From contig NC_021658.1 in the NCBI RefSeq assembly GCF_000418325.1, positions 14,488,501-14,552,500 of the forward strand: a stretch of 64,000 bases of DNA. The letters are read 5' to 3'. The notes under the pieces are model-generated. The model was given only the letters and a program-made list of their open reading frames with translations, was not told the origin of the DNA and made no database searches. The DNA is from Sorangium cellulosum So0157-2 (GTDB lineage: Bacteria > Myxococcota_A > Polyangia > Polyangiales > Polyangiaceae). A program made the translations under genes and the position numbers. Positions 53,245 through 61,415 of this stretch are shown in pieces; position 1 is the first letter of the stretch, and every line of letters begins with the position of its first letter.

Positions 53245-54135
53245 ATGCCGTCCACCACGACCCAAGTTTCAATCCGCAGGATCACCGACGAGAGCGCCTC
53301 GGACGTCGAGGACCAGCTCGCCGTCGAGGCGCCGCTCGAGATCGTCGTCGTCGCGCGCGCCGCGCACGCCGCGCACGTCGACAGCGCGCGCCCCTCGGCC
53401 TTGCAGGAGCGCGCCCCGCGCCGGCTCGGGATCACCATGCGCACGCCCGGCAACGACCGCGAGCTCGCGATCGGGCTCCTGTTCGCCGAGGGGATCATCT
53501 CCCGCGCCGCCGACGTGGTCGGCGTCGACGAGCTCCCGGGCCCCTCGGGCGATCTCGTGCGCGTCGCGCTCGCCGAGGACGTGACCGTCGATCTCGGGCG
53601 CAGCGAGCGCGCGCTCGCGGTGGCGAACGCGAGCTGCGGCGTCTGCGGCAAGGCGTCGATCGACGTCGCGTCGTGCGCGCCGCCCGCGCCGCTCGCGCGG
53701 GGCGTGCCGCGGATCGCGCCGCGCGTCGTGCACGGGCTCGCCGCGCGGCTCCGCGGCGCGCAGCCGGTGTTCGGGCGGACCGGGGGGCTGCACGCGGCGG
53801 CCCTCTTCGACGCGGGCGGCGCCCTCGCCGACCTGCGCGAGGACGTCGGGCGCCACAACGCGGTCGACAAGCTGATCGGCGCCGCGCTGCTCGCCGGGCG
53901 GCTGCCCGACCCGGGCGCGGTGCTCATGGTCAGCGGGCGCGCCGGGTTCGAGCTCGTGCAGAAGGCGCTCCGGGCCTCCATCCCGGTGATGGTCGCGGTG
54001 GGCGCGCCGTCGAGCCTGGCCGCCGAGCTCGCGGCGGCGCACGGCATGACGCTCGTCGGCTTCGCGCGCGACGGCCGGTTCAACGTCTACGCGGGCCGGG
54101 AGCGCGTCGATGTCGCGGTGGAGGCGGCGTCGTGA
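53245..54135 (+). CDS. fdhD: Formate dehydrogenase accessory sulfurtransferase FdhD
   Basis: A 296-aa cytosolic protein that transfers sulfur from IscS to the molybdenum cofactor of formate-dehydrogenase-type enzymes. It has the CxxC pair near residues 130-133 (NASCGVCGKAS) that carries the sulfur, TGGLHAAALFDAGGALADLR, the EDVGRHNAVDKLIGAALLAG signature, and VSGRAGFELVQKAL. I use the ATG at 53245, not 53221: in the diverged fdhD remnant at 56425 this ATGCCG start is conserved while the upstream ATG falls out of frame. The natural client is the YdeP-type oxidoreductase now 2.4 kb downstream, beyond an inserted cassette. Confidence 0.93.
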   Translation: MPSTTTQVSIRRITDESASDVEDQLAVEAPLEIVVVARAAHAAHVDSARPSALQERAPRRLGITMRTPGNDRELAIGLLFAEGIISRAADVVGVDELPGPSGDLVRVALAEDVTVDLGRSERALAVANASCGVCGKASIDVASCAPPAPLARGVPRIAPRVVHGLAARLRGAQPVFGRTGGLHAAALFDAGGALADLREDVGRHNAVDKLIGAALLAGRLPDPGAVLMVSGRAGFELVQKALRASIPVMVAVGAPSSLAAELAAAHGMTLVGFARDGRFNVYAGRERVDVAVEAAS

Positions 54136-54140
54136 CGGCG
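54121..54140 (+). repeat. 20-bp direct repeat, left copy, flanking the ATPase cassette
   Basis: GAGGCGGCGTCGTGACGGCG spans the end of fdhD and the GTGA junction. The same 20 bases occur at 56539-56558, where they join the fdhD remnant to the oxidoreductase GTG. Confidence 0.85.
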
Positions 54141-54201
54141 GGAGCTGGGCGACTCCCGTGGCGTGGACCTGCGGAAGCAGGGAGCCTCGACGGCAATCCC
54201 C

Positions 54202-54888
54202 TCAAAGCTGGCGAGCGAACCGGGACCGAGGCGCGGGCGTCTGGTGGACGCCGCGCCCGCTGTCCTCGTCGAGCTGGATCTTGATATGGCGGAAAACCCC
54301 GTCGAAGCCGGGAAGGTAGACCTCGTCGTTCTCCCACGCGAGCTGCCGCAGGCGGGACTCGCTGAGCTGATCCTCACCGGGCGTTCGCTCCGAGGTACCC
54401 CCGAGCGTCGGCTTGCCGAGGGTCGGGTTGGGGGAGCTCTCCTCGGAGAGCTCGTCGAACCGGTAGGCTGTGCCGAGACGGACCTCGTCGATCGAGAGCC
54501 CCAGGACGCCAGCGAGCGCGAGCAGTTTGTACAGCGTCCAGCGCATCTGCTGGAGGATGTCTTCCCATTTCCCCTGGGTGACCTTCCTCTTGCACTCGAT
54601 GATGTGCGCCTCGATCCGATCATCCGGCCCGATGAAGAGCAACGCGCCATCGGCGTTCTTATCCCCTCGCAGGAACAGGAAGCGACCGGTCTCCTCGAAT
54701 CTCCACTGGATGCAGATGTGCCCTTCGGGGATGGTGCACGCCACCTCGGCGTAGCCGTCCTTCTTGGTTTCCTTGACCGTCGCCTGGGAGGGAGGACGGA
54801 GCACCTCGTAGAAAGGTCCCCCGTCTCCCAGCGCCGGCGCGATGATCGCGGCGAGACGCTGTTCGAGGCTGCTTGCGTGCCGTGCCAT
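54202..54888 (-). CDS. Uncharacterised partner of the AAA ATPase, possible PD-(D/E)XK nuclease
   Basis: A 228-aa protein starting MARHASSLEQRLAAIIAPAL. No family was recognised with certainty. The stretch with D80, D89-D90 and E98-C99-K100 (RIEAHIIECKRK), followed by Gln/Trp-containing helix QGKWEDILQQMRW, has the spacing of a PD-(D/E)XK nuclease core (D...ExK...Q). This is a motif-level guess. The C-terminal third is Ser/Pro/Gly-rich and ends with a basic segment. Its ATG lies 3 bp after the stop of the ATPase gene, so the two form a bicistron. Codon third positions are less GC-biased than in neighbours. Opposite orientation to the flanking operon. Confidence 0.75.
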   Translation of the reverse strand: MARHASSLEQRLAAIIAPALGDGGPFYEVLRPPSQATVKETKKDGYAEVACTIPEGHICIQWRFEETGRFLFLRGDKNADGALLFIGPDDRIEAHIIECKRKVTQGKWEDILQQMRWTLYKLLALAGVLGLSIDEVRLGTAYRFDELSEESSPNPTLGKPTLGGTSERTPGEDQLSESRLRQLAWENDEVYLPGFDGVFRHIKIQLDEDSGRGVHQTPAPRSRFARQL

Positions 54889-54891
54889 GGC

Positions 54892-56289
54892 CTACGCGTT
54901 CAGGAGGCCGTCGAGGTATGCGACGTCTTGGCTGAGCTTGACGATGGCCCGGTTGAACGTGGGCATCACCAGGCCTGCCTCGGTGCGCCGCATCGCCACC
55001 GCGGTGGAGCGTTCGCCGGTCGGATCCAGCTTGAGCTCGCAACCAGAGACGTCATCGAGATCGAGGTAATCGTTCGGGCCGTATCCGAGCGCTTGCTGCG
55101 CCCTGGCGCGCTTGTCGGGCGGGAGGCTGCCCAGCTTGATGAGGTTGTTGATCTCCTGGCAGAAATTCTCGCTGTGGGTCGTGACCCAGACGAAGAGCCC
55201 TTTATGCACCAGGCGTCCTATCACCTGAGCGATGCGGCGCTGGAGCTCGGGATGGAGGTGGGCTTCGGGCTCCTCCAGGATGAGCGCGGGGAAGGACGAC
55301 AGGTGACGAAGGACGAGGACCAGAGGGGCGAGCTCCGTGACGAGCGCAGACGAGAGCTGCATCGGCAGCGGCGCGGGGGTCCCCGCCGGGCGATAGCGGT
55401 ACTCGTTGACGGCACCGGCGCCTGCGACGAGCTCGACCTCGCCCGTCAGGGACTGCTCGAGGAACGCGGCTTCCTCGGCATAGCTCGGGAACTGCTCGCG
55501 CTTCAGCTGGGATTGCTCGCTCTTGAGCCCGAACGCCAGCATGTCGATGAAGTGGAAGGCCGGGGTGGTGAGATCCAGAGAGAAGTCGCGCCTCTCCGCT
55601 GTTCTACGGAAGGTCTCGTGCAGGCTCCGGCGCGCTGCTGCCTTGTAGAGGTGCATGAAGCCCGTGCGGGATGCAGGAAGGTAGACTGGGGTAAAGTCCT
55701 CGAAGGCATCCATCTCTCCCGGCAAGGCGGTCGAAAGGCGCTCGAGCACAGCGGCGCGCATCACGAGATCCCTGGCCACCTCCCGGGCGTAGGAGATCGT
55801 TGGCCGATCGATCTCGGCATAAATGCCGTTTTCACCGGACCAGATCGCCTCCGCCACGAACTGACCATCCGGTCCCCTTCGCCAGCGTAGCCGCAAGCGT
55901 CGCTCGGCGCAGGCGCGCTGGAGCGAGATGGCGCCGAGCGTGACAGAATCGCTATGGAAGAGCCGGCGTGACAGCCGAGACCGATTGGCGAGGAGGAGCG
56001 CATCGAACAACCTGTCGAACAAGCCGAGCTCCTCGACCGTCAGGTCGTGCTCGAACGACGCCTTCCCCTCCTCGACGCGCTGCGCGATCCACGCGTTTGC
56101 CGCCTCCAGCTCGGGACACTCCTGCGGCACCAGCTCGCCCGGGAGCGCCACGAGTCCCCAGAGCAGCGATACCAGATAGCTCTTGCCGCTGTTGTTCGGC
56201 CCGGCGAACAGGGTCAGCGGCCGGACATCCACCTCGGCCCGCTCGATTTTCCCGAACGCCTCCACGGAGAGCTTCCATCGCGGCTTCAT
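54892..56289 (-). CDS. AAA_15/OLD-like ATPase of a two-gene defence-like cassette
   Basis: A 465-aa SMC/ABC-type ATPase. It starts KLSVEAFGKIERAEVDVRPL and has Walker A GPNNSGKS at residues 30-37. A long helical insert follows (about 60-300). Walker B lies near 330-342 in LILEEPEAHLHPELQRRI, with an H-switch in VTTHSENFCQEINN. A C-terminal beta region follows (GCELKLDPTGERST). This is the ATPase type of OLD, PARIS (AriA) and many abortive-infection systems, but without a fused TOPRIM domain. There is no strong ribosome-binding site. The codon bias is weaker than in neighbours, consistent with transfer. It probably senses or gates the adjacent 228-aa protein. Confidence 0.85.
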   Translation of the reverse strand: MKPRWKLSVEAFGKIERAEVDVRPLTLFAGPNNSGKSYLVSLLWGLVALPGELVPQECPELEAANAWIAQRVEEGKASFEHDLTVEELGLFDRLFDALLLANRSRLSRRLFHSDSVTLGAISLQRACAERRLRLRWRRGPDGQFVAEAIWSGENGIYAEIDRPTISYAREVARDLVMRAAVLERLSTALPGEMDAFEDFTPVYLPASRTGFMHLYKAAARRSLHETFRRTAERRDFSLDLTTPAFHFIDMLAFGLKSEQSQLKREQFPSYAEEAAFLEQSLTGEVELVAGAGAVNEYRYRPAGTPAPLPMQLSSALVTELAPLVLVLRHLSSFPALILEEPEAHLHPELQRRIAQVIGRLVHKGLFVWVTTHSENFCQEINNLIKLGSLPPDKRARAQQALGYGPNDYLDLDDVSGCELKLDPTGERSTAVAMRRTEAGLVMPTFNRAIVKLSQDVAYLDGLLNA

Positions 56290-56424
56290 GATCCGTGTAT
56301 GTCAGCGCTGACGCTCGGCATCAACCGTGCCCGTCCCGCACGCCGGCAGGACACCGAACGCGGCTTCGCGGGGCCTGCTCGATCGGACGAGGCGCGGTAG
56401 GATGGAGCGCGGAACGACCCTGCC

Positions 56425-56553
56425 ATGCCGTCCCCCATGATCCACATCTCGATCCGCAAGATCCCCGAGGAGAGCACCGCGGACGCCGAGGATCGGCTCT
56501 CGGTCCAGGCGCCGCGCGATCTCTTCTCGTCCCCGGCGGAGGCGGCGTCGTGA
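56425..56553 (+). pseudogene. fdhD remnant: N-terminus joined to the last five codons
   Basis: The reading frame encodes MPSPMIHISIRKIPEESTAD, EDRLSVQAPRDL and ends SSPAEAAS. The first 33 residues parallel FdhD (MPSTTTQVSIRRITDESASD, EDQLAVEAPLEI) and the end equals the FdhD terminus EAAS plus stop. About 250 codons including the CxxC motif are missing. Divergence from the intact fdhD is clear at the DNA level, so it is not a fresh copy. Its TGA overlaps the GTG of the oxidoreductase, which preserves the original fdhD-oxidoreductase junction. Confidence 0.85.
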
Positions 56554-56558
56554 CGGCG
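56539..56558 (+). repeat. 20-bp direct repeat, right copy
   Basis: GAGGCGGCGTCGTGACGGCG, identical to 54121-54140. The two copies bracket the ATPase cassette and the body of the fdhD remnant. Confidence 0.85.
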
Positions 56559-58874
56559 CGGGACGCGCCGCGCGACGTGCAGGCCGAGCCGCCGGTCGAG
56601 GCCGAGGCGCCCCGGCTCGGCGAGCGCAGCGCGGCGGCCGGCGGGCTCGCGGCGGTCGGGGCGACGCTGCGGCACGCCGTGGGCGAGATGGGGGTCGCGC
56701 GCGCCGTGCGCACGCTCCTGCACGTGAACCAGGGCGAGGGCTTCGACTGCCCCGGCTGCGCGTGGCCCGAGCCCGAGGAGAGCCGCTCCGCCGCCGAGTT
56801 CTGTGAGAACGGCGCGAAGGCGGTCGCGGAGGAGGCGACGCTCCGGCGGGTCACGCCGGAGTTCTTCCGCAAGCACAGCGTCGAGGAGCTCTCACGGCAG
56901 TCGGACCACTGGCTCGGCAAGCAGGGGCGGCTCGTCCACCCGATGCTGCTCGACGAGGGCGCGTCGCACTACCGCCCGGTGTCGTGGGAAGAGGCGCTCG
57001 AGCTCGTCGCCGCGTCGCTGCGCGCCCTCGGCTCGCCGGACGAGGCGGTCTTCTACACGTCGGGGCGCACGAGCAACGAGGCGGCGTTCCTCTACCAGCT
57101 CTTCGTGCGCGAGTACGGGACGAACAACCTGCCCGACTGCTCGAACATGTGCCACGAGTCGAGCGGCGTGGGCCTGCGCGAGGCCATCGGGGTCGGCAAG
57201 GCGACCGTCTCCCTCCACGACTTCGAGCGGGCCGACGCGATCTTCATCGTCGGGCAGAACCCGGGGACGAACCACCCGCGCATGCTCTCGACGCTGCGCG
57301 AGGCGCGGCTCCGCGGGTGCGAGATCGTGACCGTGAACCCGCTCCCCGAGGTGGGCAACGAGCGGTTCCAGCACCCGCAGCACCCGCTCGATCTCGCCGG
57401 CGCGGGGGTGCCGCTCTCGACGCTGTTCCTCCAGGTGCGCATCAACGGCGACGTCGCGCTCTTCACCGGCATCATCAAGGAGATGCTCGAGGAGGAGGAG
57501 CGGCGGCCGGGGGCCGTGCTCGATCGCGCGTTCATCGAGCGCCACACCCACGGCTTCGAGGCGTTCGCGGCCGCCGTGCGCGCCGCGCCGTGGGGCGACA
57601 TCGTGGAGCAGAGCGGGGTCCCGCGCGACCGGATCCGGGCGGCGGCCGAGGTCGCGATGCGGTCCGAGCGCACGATCGCGTGCTGGGCGATGGGCCTCAC
57701 GCAGCACCAGAACGGCGTGGCCAACGTGCAGCAGGTGATGAGCTTCCTGCTCCTGCGCGGCAACGTCGGGCGGCCCGGCGCGGGCCCGTGCCCGGTGCGC
57801 GGGCACAGCAACGTGCAGGGCGACCGGACGATGGGGATCTGGGAGCGGCCGCCGGCCGAGCTGCTCGACCGGATCGAGGAGAACTTCGGCTTCTCGCCGC
57901 CGCGCCGCCACGGCCTCGACACCGTCGCCGCGATCGCGGCGATGGCCGACGGGCGCGCCCGCGTCTTCTTCGCGCTGGGCGGCAACTTCCTCTCGGCGAC
58001 GCCGGACACGGCCTTCACGGCGCGCGCCCTCGCCCGGTGCGACCTCACGGCGCACGTGTCGACAAAGCTGAACCGGGCGCACCTCGTGACGGGCCGGCGC
58101 GCGCTCATCCTGCCCTGCCTCGGGCGCACCGAGCGCGACGTGCAGGCGCGCGGGCCGCAGTTCGTGACGGTCGAGAACTCGATGGGCGTCGTCTCGAGCT
58201 CGCGCGGCAACCTCCCGCCCGCCTCGGAGCTCCTGCGGAGCGAGGTGGCGATCGTGGCGGGGCTCGCCCGCGCGACGCTGGGCGCGCGCTCGCGCGTGCC
58301 GTGGGAGGCGCTCACGGCCGATTACGATCGGATCCGCGATCTCATCGAGCGCACCATCGACGGGTTCGACGACTTCAACGCGAGGGTCAAGGACCCGCGC
58401 GGCTTCGCCCTGCCGAACGCCGCGGCGCGGCGCGAGTTCCGCACCGCCACGGGCAAGGCGAACTTCCTTGTCCACCCGCTCCCGCGGCACGAGCTCGAGC
58501 CGGGCGAGCTCTTGATGATGACGATCCGGAGCCACGACCAGTACAACACGACCATCTACGGGCTCGACGACCGCTACCGCGGCGTCCACGGCGGGCGGCG
58601 CGTCGTGTTCATGAACGCCGAGGACGCGGCCGAGCGCGGGCTCGCGCAGGGGGACCTCGTCGACATCACGAGCCGCTTCTCCGACGGCGAGCGCGCGGCG
58701 CGCGCGTTCCGCGTCGTGCTCTACACGATCCCCCGCGGCAACGTGGCGGCCTATTTCCCCGAGGCCAACGTGCTCGTGCCGCTCGGCAGCATCGCCGACA
58801 AGAGCAACACCCCCGCGTCGAAATCGATCGTGGTGCGCGTCCGGCGGGCCGTCGCGAGCGACGGATCCGCGTGA
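56550..58874 (+). CDS. FdhF/YdeP-type molybdopterin oxidoreductase
   Basis: A 774-aa molybdenum/tungsten-bis-MGD protein of the YdeP family (formate-dehydrogenase alpha-like, linked to acid resistance in E. coli). It has GFDCPGCAWPEPEESRSAAE near residue 63, typical of YdeP. FYTSGRTSNEAAFLYQLFVR, NNLPDCSNMCHESSGVGLRE, ADAIFIVGQNPGTNHPRM, VRGHSNVQGDRTMGIWERPP, and the C-terminal cofactor domain (TIRSHDQYNTTIYGLDDRYR, AAYFPEANVLVPL) follow. It starts with GTG at 56550, overlapping the stop of the fdhD remnant. First gene of a probable operon with the two genes downstream; FdhD would supply the sulfur. Confidence 0.92.
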   Translation: MTARDAPRDVQAEPPVEAEAPRLGERSAAAGGLAAVGATLRHAVGEMGVARAVRTLLHVNQGEGFDCPGCAWPEPEESRSAAEFCENGAKAVAEEATLRRVTPEFFRKHSVEELSRQSDHWLGKQGRLVHPMLLDEGASHYRPVSWEEALELVAASLRALGSPDEAVFYTSGRTSNEAAFLYQLFVREYGTNNLPDCSNMCHESSGVGLREAIGVGKATVSLHDFERADAIFIVGQNPGTNHPRMLSTLREARLRGCEIVTVNPLPEVGNERFQHPQHPLDLAGAGVPLSTLFLQVRINGDVALFTGIIKEMLEEEERRPGAVLDRAFIERHTHGFEAFAAAVRAAPWGDIVEQSGVPRDRIRAAAEVAMRSERTIACWAMGLTQHQNGVANVQQVMSFLLLRGNVGRPGAGPCPVRGHSNVQGDRTMGIWERPPAELLDRIEENFGFSPPRRHGLDTVAAIAAMADGRARVFFALGGNFLSATPDTAFTARALARCDLTAHVSTKLNRAHLVTGRRALILPCLGRTERDVQARGPQFVTVENSMGVVSSSRGNLPPASELLRSEVAIVAGLARATLGARSRVPWEALTADYDRIRDLIERTIDGFDDFNARVKDPRGFALPNAAARREFRTATGKANFLVHPLPRHELEPGELLMMTIRSHDQYNTTIYGLDDRYRGVHGGRRVVFMNAEDAAERGLAQGDLVDITSRFSDGERAARAFRVVLYTIPRGNVAAYFPEANVLVPLGSIADKSNTPASKSIVVRVRRAVASDGSA

Positions 58875-58908
58875 CGCTCCGCCGCGTCCTTTGCATTGGA
58901 GTTCGACC

Positions 58909-60315
58909 ATGAACGCACCGCCCAGCATCTCTCCGCCCATCCCCGGCGAGCCCGAGCGCGCCTCCATGCGCACCGCCGTCCCGGGGCCCGCGTCCGAGGC
59001 GCTCCGCGCCCGCCACCATCGCTACCAGGACGCGCGGCCGATCCACCTCTATCAGGACGCGCGGAAGAGCCTGGGCAACTACATGGTCGACGTGGATGGC
59101 AACGTCCTGCTCGACGTCTACGGCCACATCGCCGCCGTGCCCATCGGCTATAACCACCCGGATCTGCTCGCGGCGTGGCGCGACGGCCGCTTCGACTGGT
59201 GCGCCGGCTACCGCTCGGCGCTCGGGGTCGCGCCCGCGCCCGAGTGGGTCGACATCGTCGAGAAGACGCTGATGCGCGTCGCCCCGAAGGGGCACTCGCA
59301 CGTGTTCACCTTCACCACGGGCGCGGAGGCGGTGGAGAACGCGCTCAAGGCCGCGTTCATCCGGCTCGCGCGGCGCCGGCGCGGCGGCGCGCAGCCGAGC
59401 GACGCCGACCTCGCCGCCTGCATGCTCAACCGGCAGCCCGGCGTGAACGCCTTCAAGGTCATCTCCTTCGAGGGCGGGTTCCACGGCCGCAGCATGGGCG
59501 CCCTCTCGGCGACGCGGAGCAAGCCGATCCACAAGCTCGACATCCCGGCGTTCGACTGGCCCGTCGTGCCGTTCCCCGCGGTCCAGTTCCCCGAGGCGGC
59601 CCACGCCGAGCAGAACCGCGCCGCCGAGGCGCGCTCGCTCGACGCGGTCAAGGCGGCGATCGACGCGCACCCGGACGAGGTCGCCGCGGTCATCATCGAG
59701 CCGATCCAGGGCGAGGGCGGCGATCGCCACGCGAGCCCGGCGTTCTTCCAGGCGCTCCGCCGCCTCACCTCGGAGCGCGGCGTCGCGCTCATCATCGACG
59801 AGGTGCAGACCTGCGGCGGCGGGACCGGCGCGCTGTGGGCGCACGAGGCGTGGGACCTGCCCGAGCCGCCGGACATGGTGACGTTCTCCAAGAAGATGCA
59901 GCTCGGCGGCTTCTACTGCCGCGAGGAGCTCGCGCCGATCGAGCCGCTGCGCATCTTCAACACCTGGCTCGGCGATCCGCTCCGCGGCGCGCAGCTCGAG
60001 GTGATCCTCGAGGTCATCGAGCGCGACCGGCTCCTCGAGAACACGCGGGCGACCGGCCAGCGCCTCATCGCCGGGCTCGAGGACCTCTGCGTCCGCTACC
60101 CGGGGGTGCTCTCGGGCGCGCGGGGCAGCGGCACCTTCGCCGCGGTCGACTTCCCCCACGCCGCCCGCCGCGACGCGGCGCTCACCGCGCTCCGGAACCG
60201 CGGCCTCGAGGTGGGCGGCTCGGGCGAGCGCACGCTCCGCTTCCGGCCGGCGCTCGTCTTCGCCCCGCGCCACGTCGCCGAGGCGCTCGATCTGCTCGAG
60301 TCGGTCTGCAAGTGA
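58909..60315 (+). CDS. 4-aminobutyrate aminotransferase, eukaryotic-type (ABAT-like)
   Basis: A 468-aa PLP enzyme converting GABA (or beta-alanine and similar) to the semialdehyde. It resembles animal GABA-transaminase: YMVDVDGNVLLDVYGHIAAV, TFTTGAEAVENALKAAFIRL, EGGFHGRSMGALSATRSKP, IIEPIQGEGGDRHASPAFFQ, DEVQTCGGGTGALWAHEAWD. The PLP lysine is near 327 in TFSKKMQLGGFY, and IFNTWLGDPLRGAQLEVILE and SGERTLRFRPALVF follow. It lies 34 bp after the oxidoreductase and its stop overlaps the next GTG. An aminobutanal/GABA role fits the amidohydrolase neighbour. Confidence 0.88.
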   Translation: MNAPPSISPPIPGEPERASMRTAVPGPASEALRARHHRYQDARPIHLYQDARKSLGNYMVDVDGNVLLDVYGHIAAVPIGYNHPDLLAAWRDGRFDWCAGYRSALGVAPAPEWVDIVEKTLMRVAPKGHSHVFTFTTGAEAVENALKAAFIRLARRRRGGAQPSDADLAACMLNRQPGVNAFKVISFEGGFHGRSMGALSATRSKPIHKLDIPAFDWPVVPFPAVQFPEAAHAEQNRAAEARSLDAVKAAIDAHPDEVAAVIIEPIQGEGGDRHASPAFFQALRRLTSERGVALIIDEVQTCGGGTGALWAHEAWDLPEPPDMVTFSKKMQLGGFYCREELAPIEPLRIFNTWLGDPLRGAQLEVILEVIERDRLLENTRATGQRLIAGLEDLCVRYPGVLSGARGSGTFAAVDFPHAARRDAALTALRNRGLEVGGSGERTLRFRPALVFAPRHVAEALDLLESVCK

Positions 60316-61271
60316 CCGGCGCCTCGCCTCCGATCCGGGTGTTCCACTCGCCGCGCTATTTCGCGGACATCGGCGAGCACGTCATGCCGATGCGGAAGTT
60401 CGCCCTGGTCCGCGAGGCGATCGAGCGGAGCGGCCTCTGCGCGCGGGTTGAAGAGCCCGAGCCGGTCGGCGACGAGGACCTGCTCCGCGTCCACACGCCC
60501 GAGTACGTCCGTGCAATCGCGACCGGCGAGCCGCGGGCGCTGGCCGAGTCCCAGAAATTCCCGTGGTCGCCGGCGCTCGCCGGGGCGGTGCGCTTCACGA
60601 ACGGCGGCTGCGTCGCCGCCGCCCTCGCGGCGCTCGAGGACGGCATCGCGGGCAACCTGGCGAGCGGCTTCCACCACGCGCACGGCGATCATGGCGAGGG
60701 CTTCTGCACCTTCAACGGCCTCGTCGTCGCGATGGAACGCGCGCGCGCCGAGGGGCGCATCCGCCGCGCCCTGGTGGTCGACATGGACCTCCATTACGGC
60801 AACGGCACCGCGTCGCTGCTCGCCTCGCGGCCGTGGGCGTTCCAGCTCTCCATCTACGGCAACTGGTACAAGCAGAACCGGGCGTACCGGGACGTCGAGG
60901 CCGAGCGCGCACCGGACACGGAGAACAGCTGGTCGGTCGCGGTGCCGGGCGGGAGCGGCGGCGCGGCTTATCTCGAGATCCTGGCGCGGCACCTCGGCCC
61001 CGCGATCGACCGCGCCGCGCCCGACCTGATCCTGTACCAGGCCGGCGCGGACCCGTACCGCGAGGATCCGTATTCGCCGCTCGACCTGACGCACGAGGAC
61101 CTGCGCGCGCGCGACGAGATCGTGTTCCGGGCCGCGCTCGAGCGCCGCGTCCCGATCGCGTGGGTCCTCGCGGGCGGCTACACGCCCGACGTGAGCCGGG
61201 TGGTCGACGTGCACCTCGGCACGTTCGCCGCGGCGGTGCGGGCGAGGGAGGCGCAGGCGGCTCGGGGGTGA
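60312..61271 (+). CDS. Histone-deacetylase superfamily amidohydrolase (AcuC/acetylpolyamine type)
   Basis: A 319-aa zinc-dependent deacetylase fold, cytosolic. It has the active-site His pair near 120 (GFHHAHGDHGEGFCTFNGL), the zinc ligands D and H in VVDMDLHYGNGTASLL near 156, the third Asp in YQAGADPYREDPYSPLDLT near 244, and the GGYTPDVSRVV C-terminus. The substrate could be an acetylated protein or an acetylpolyamine. Start GTG overlaps the GABA-transaminase stop (GTGA), so coupling is tight; deacetylation of an acetyl-diamine before transamination is a sensible but unproven link. Confidence 0.9.
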   Translation: MTGASPPIRVFHSPRYFADIGEHVMPMRKFALVREAIERSGLCARVEEPEPVGDEDLLRVHTPEYVRAIATGEPRALAESQKFPWSPALAGAVRFTNGGCVAAALAALEDGIAGNLASGFHHAHGDHGEGFCTFNGLVVAMERARAEGRIRRALVVDMDLHYGNGTASLLASRPWAFQLSIYGNWYKQNRAYRDVEAERAPDTENSWSVAVPGGSGGAAYLEILARHLGPAIDRAAPDLILYQAGADPYREDPYSPLDLTHEDLRARDEIVFRAALERRVPIAWVLAGGYTPDVSRVVDVHLGTFAAAVRAREAQAARG

Positions 61272-61415
61272 CGTCTGCGGGGTCGGGCTCCTGTGCTCGG
61301 AAGCTCAGCTCAGCCCATAAGCCCTATCCGTAGCTCTGCCGAGCATCTTGGCGGCATTCGGCGGTGCTGTCCTTGTTATTCACGAAATGGCGAACGCCGC
61401 TGATGGCATGGAGTT

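Noticed and set aside
54121..56558. 20-bp direct repeats as a transposon target-site duplication
   Set aside because: They are too long for common transposons, no transposase or terminal inverted repeats are seen, and the right copy belongs to an fdhD remnant, so homologous recombination explains them better.
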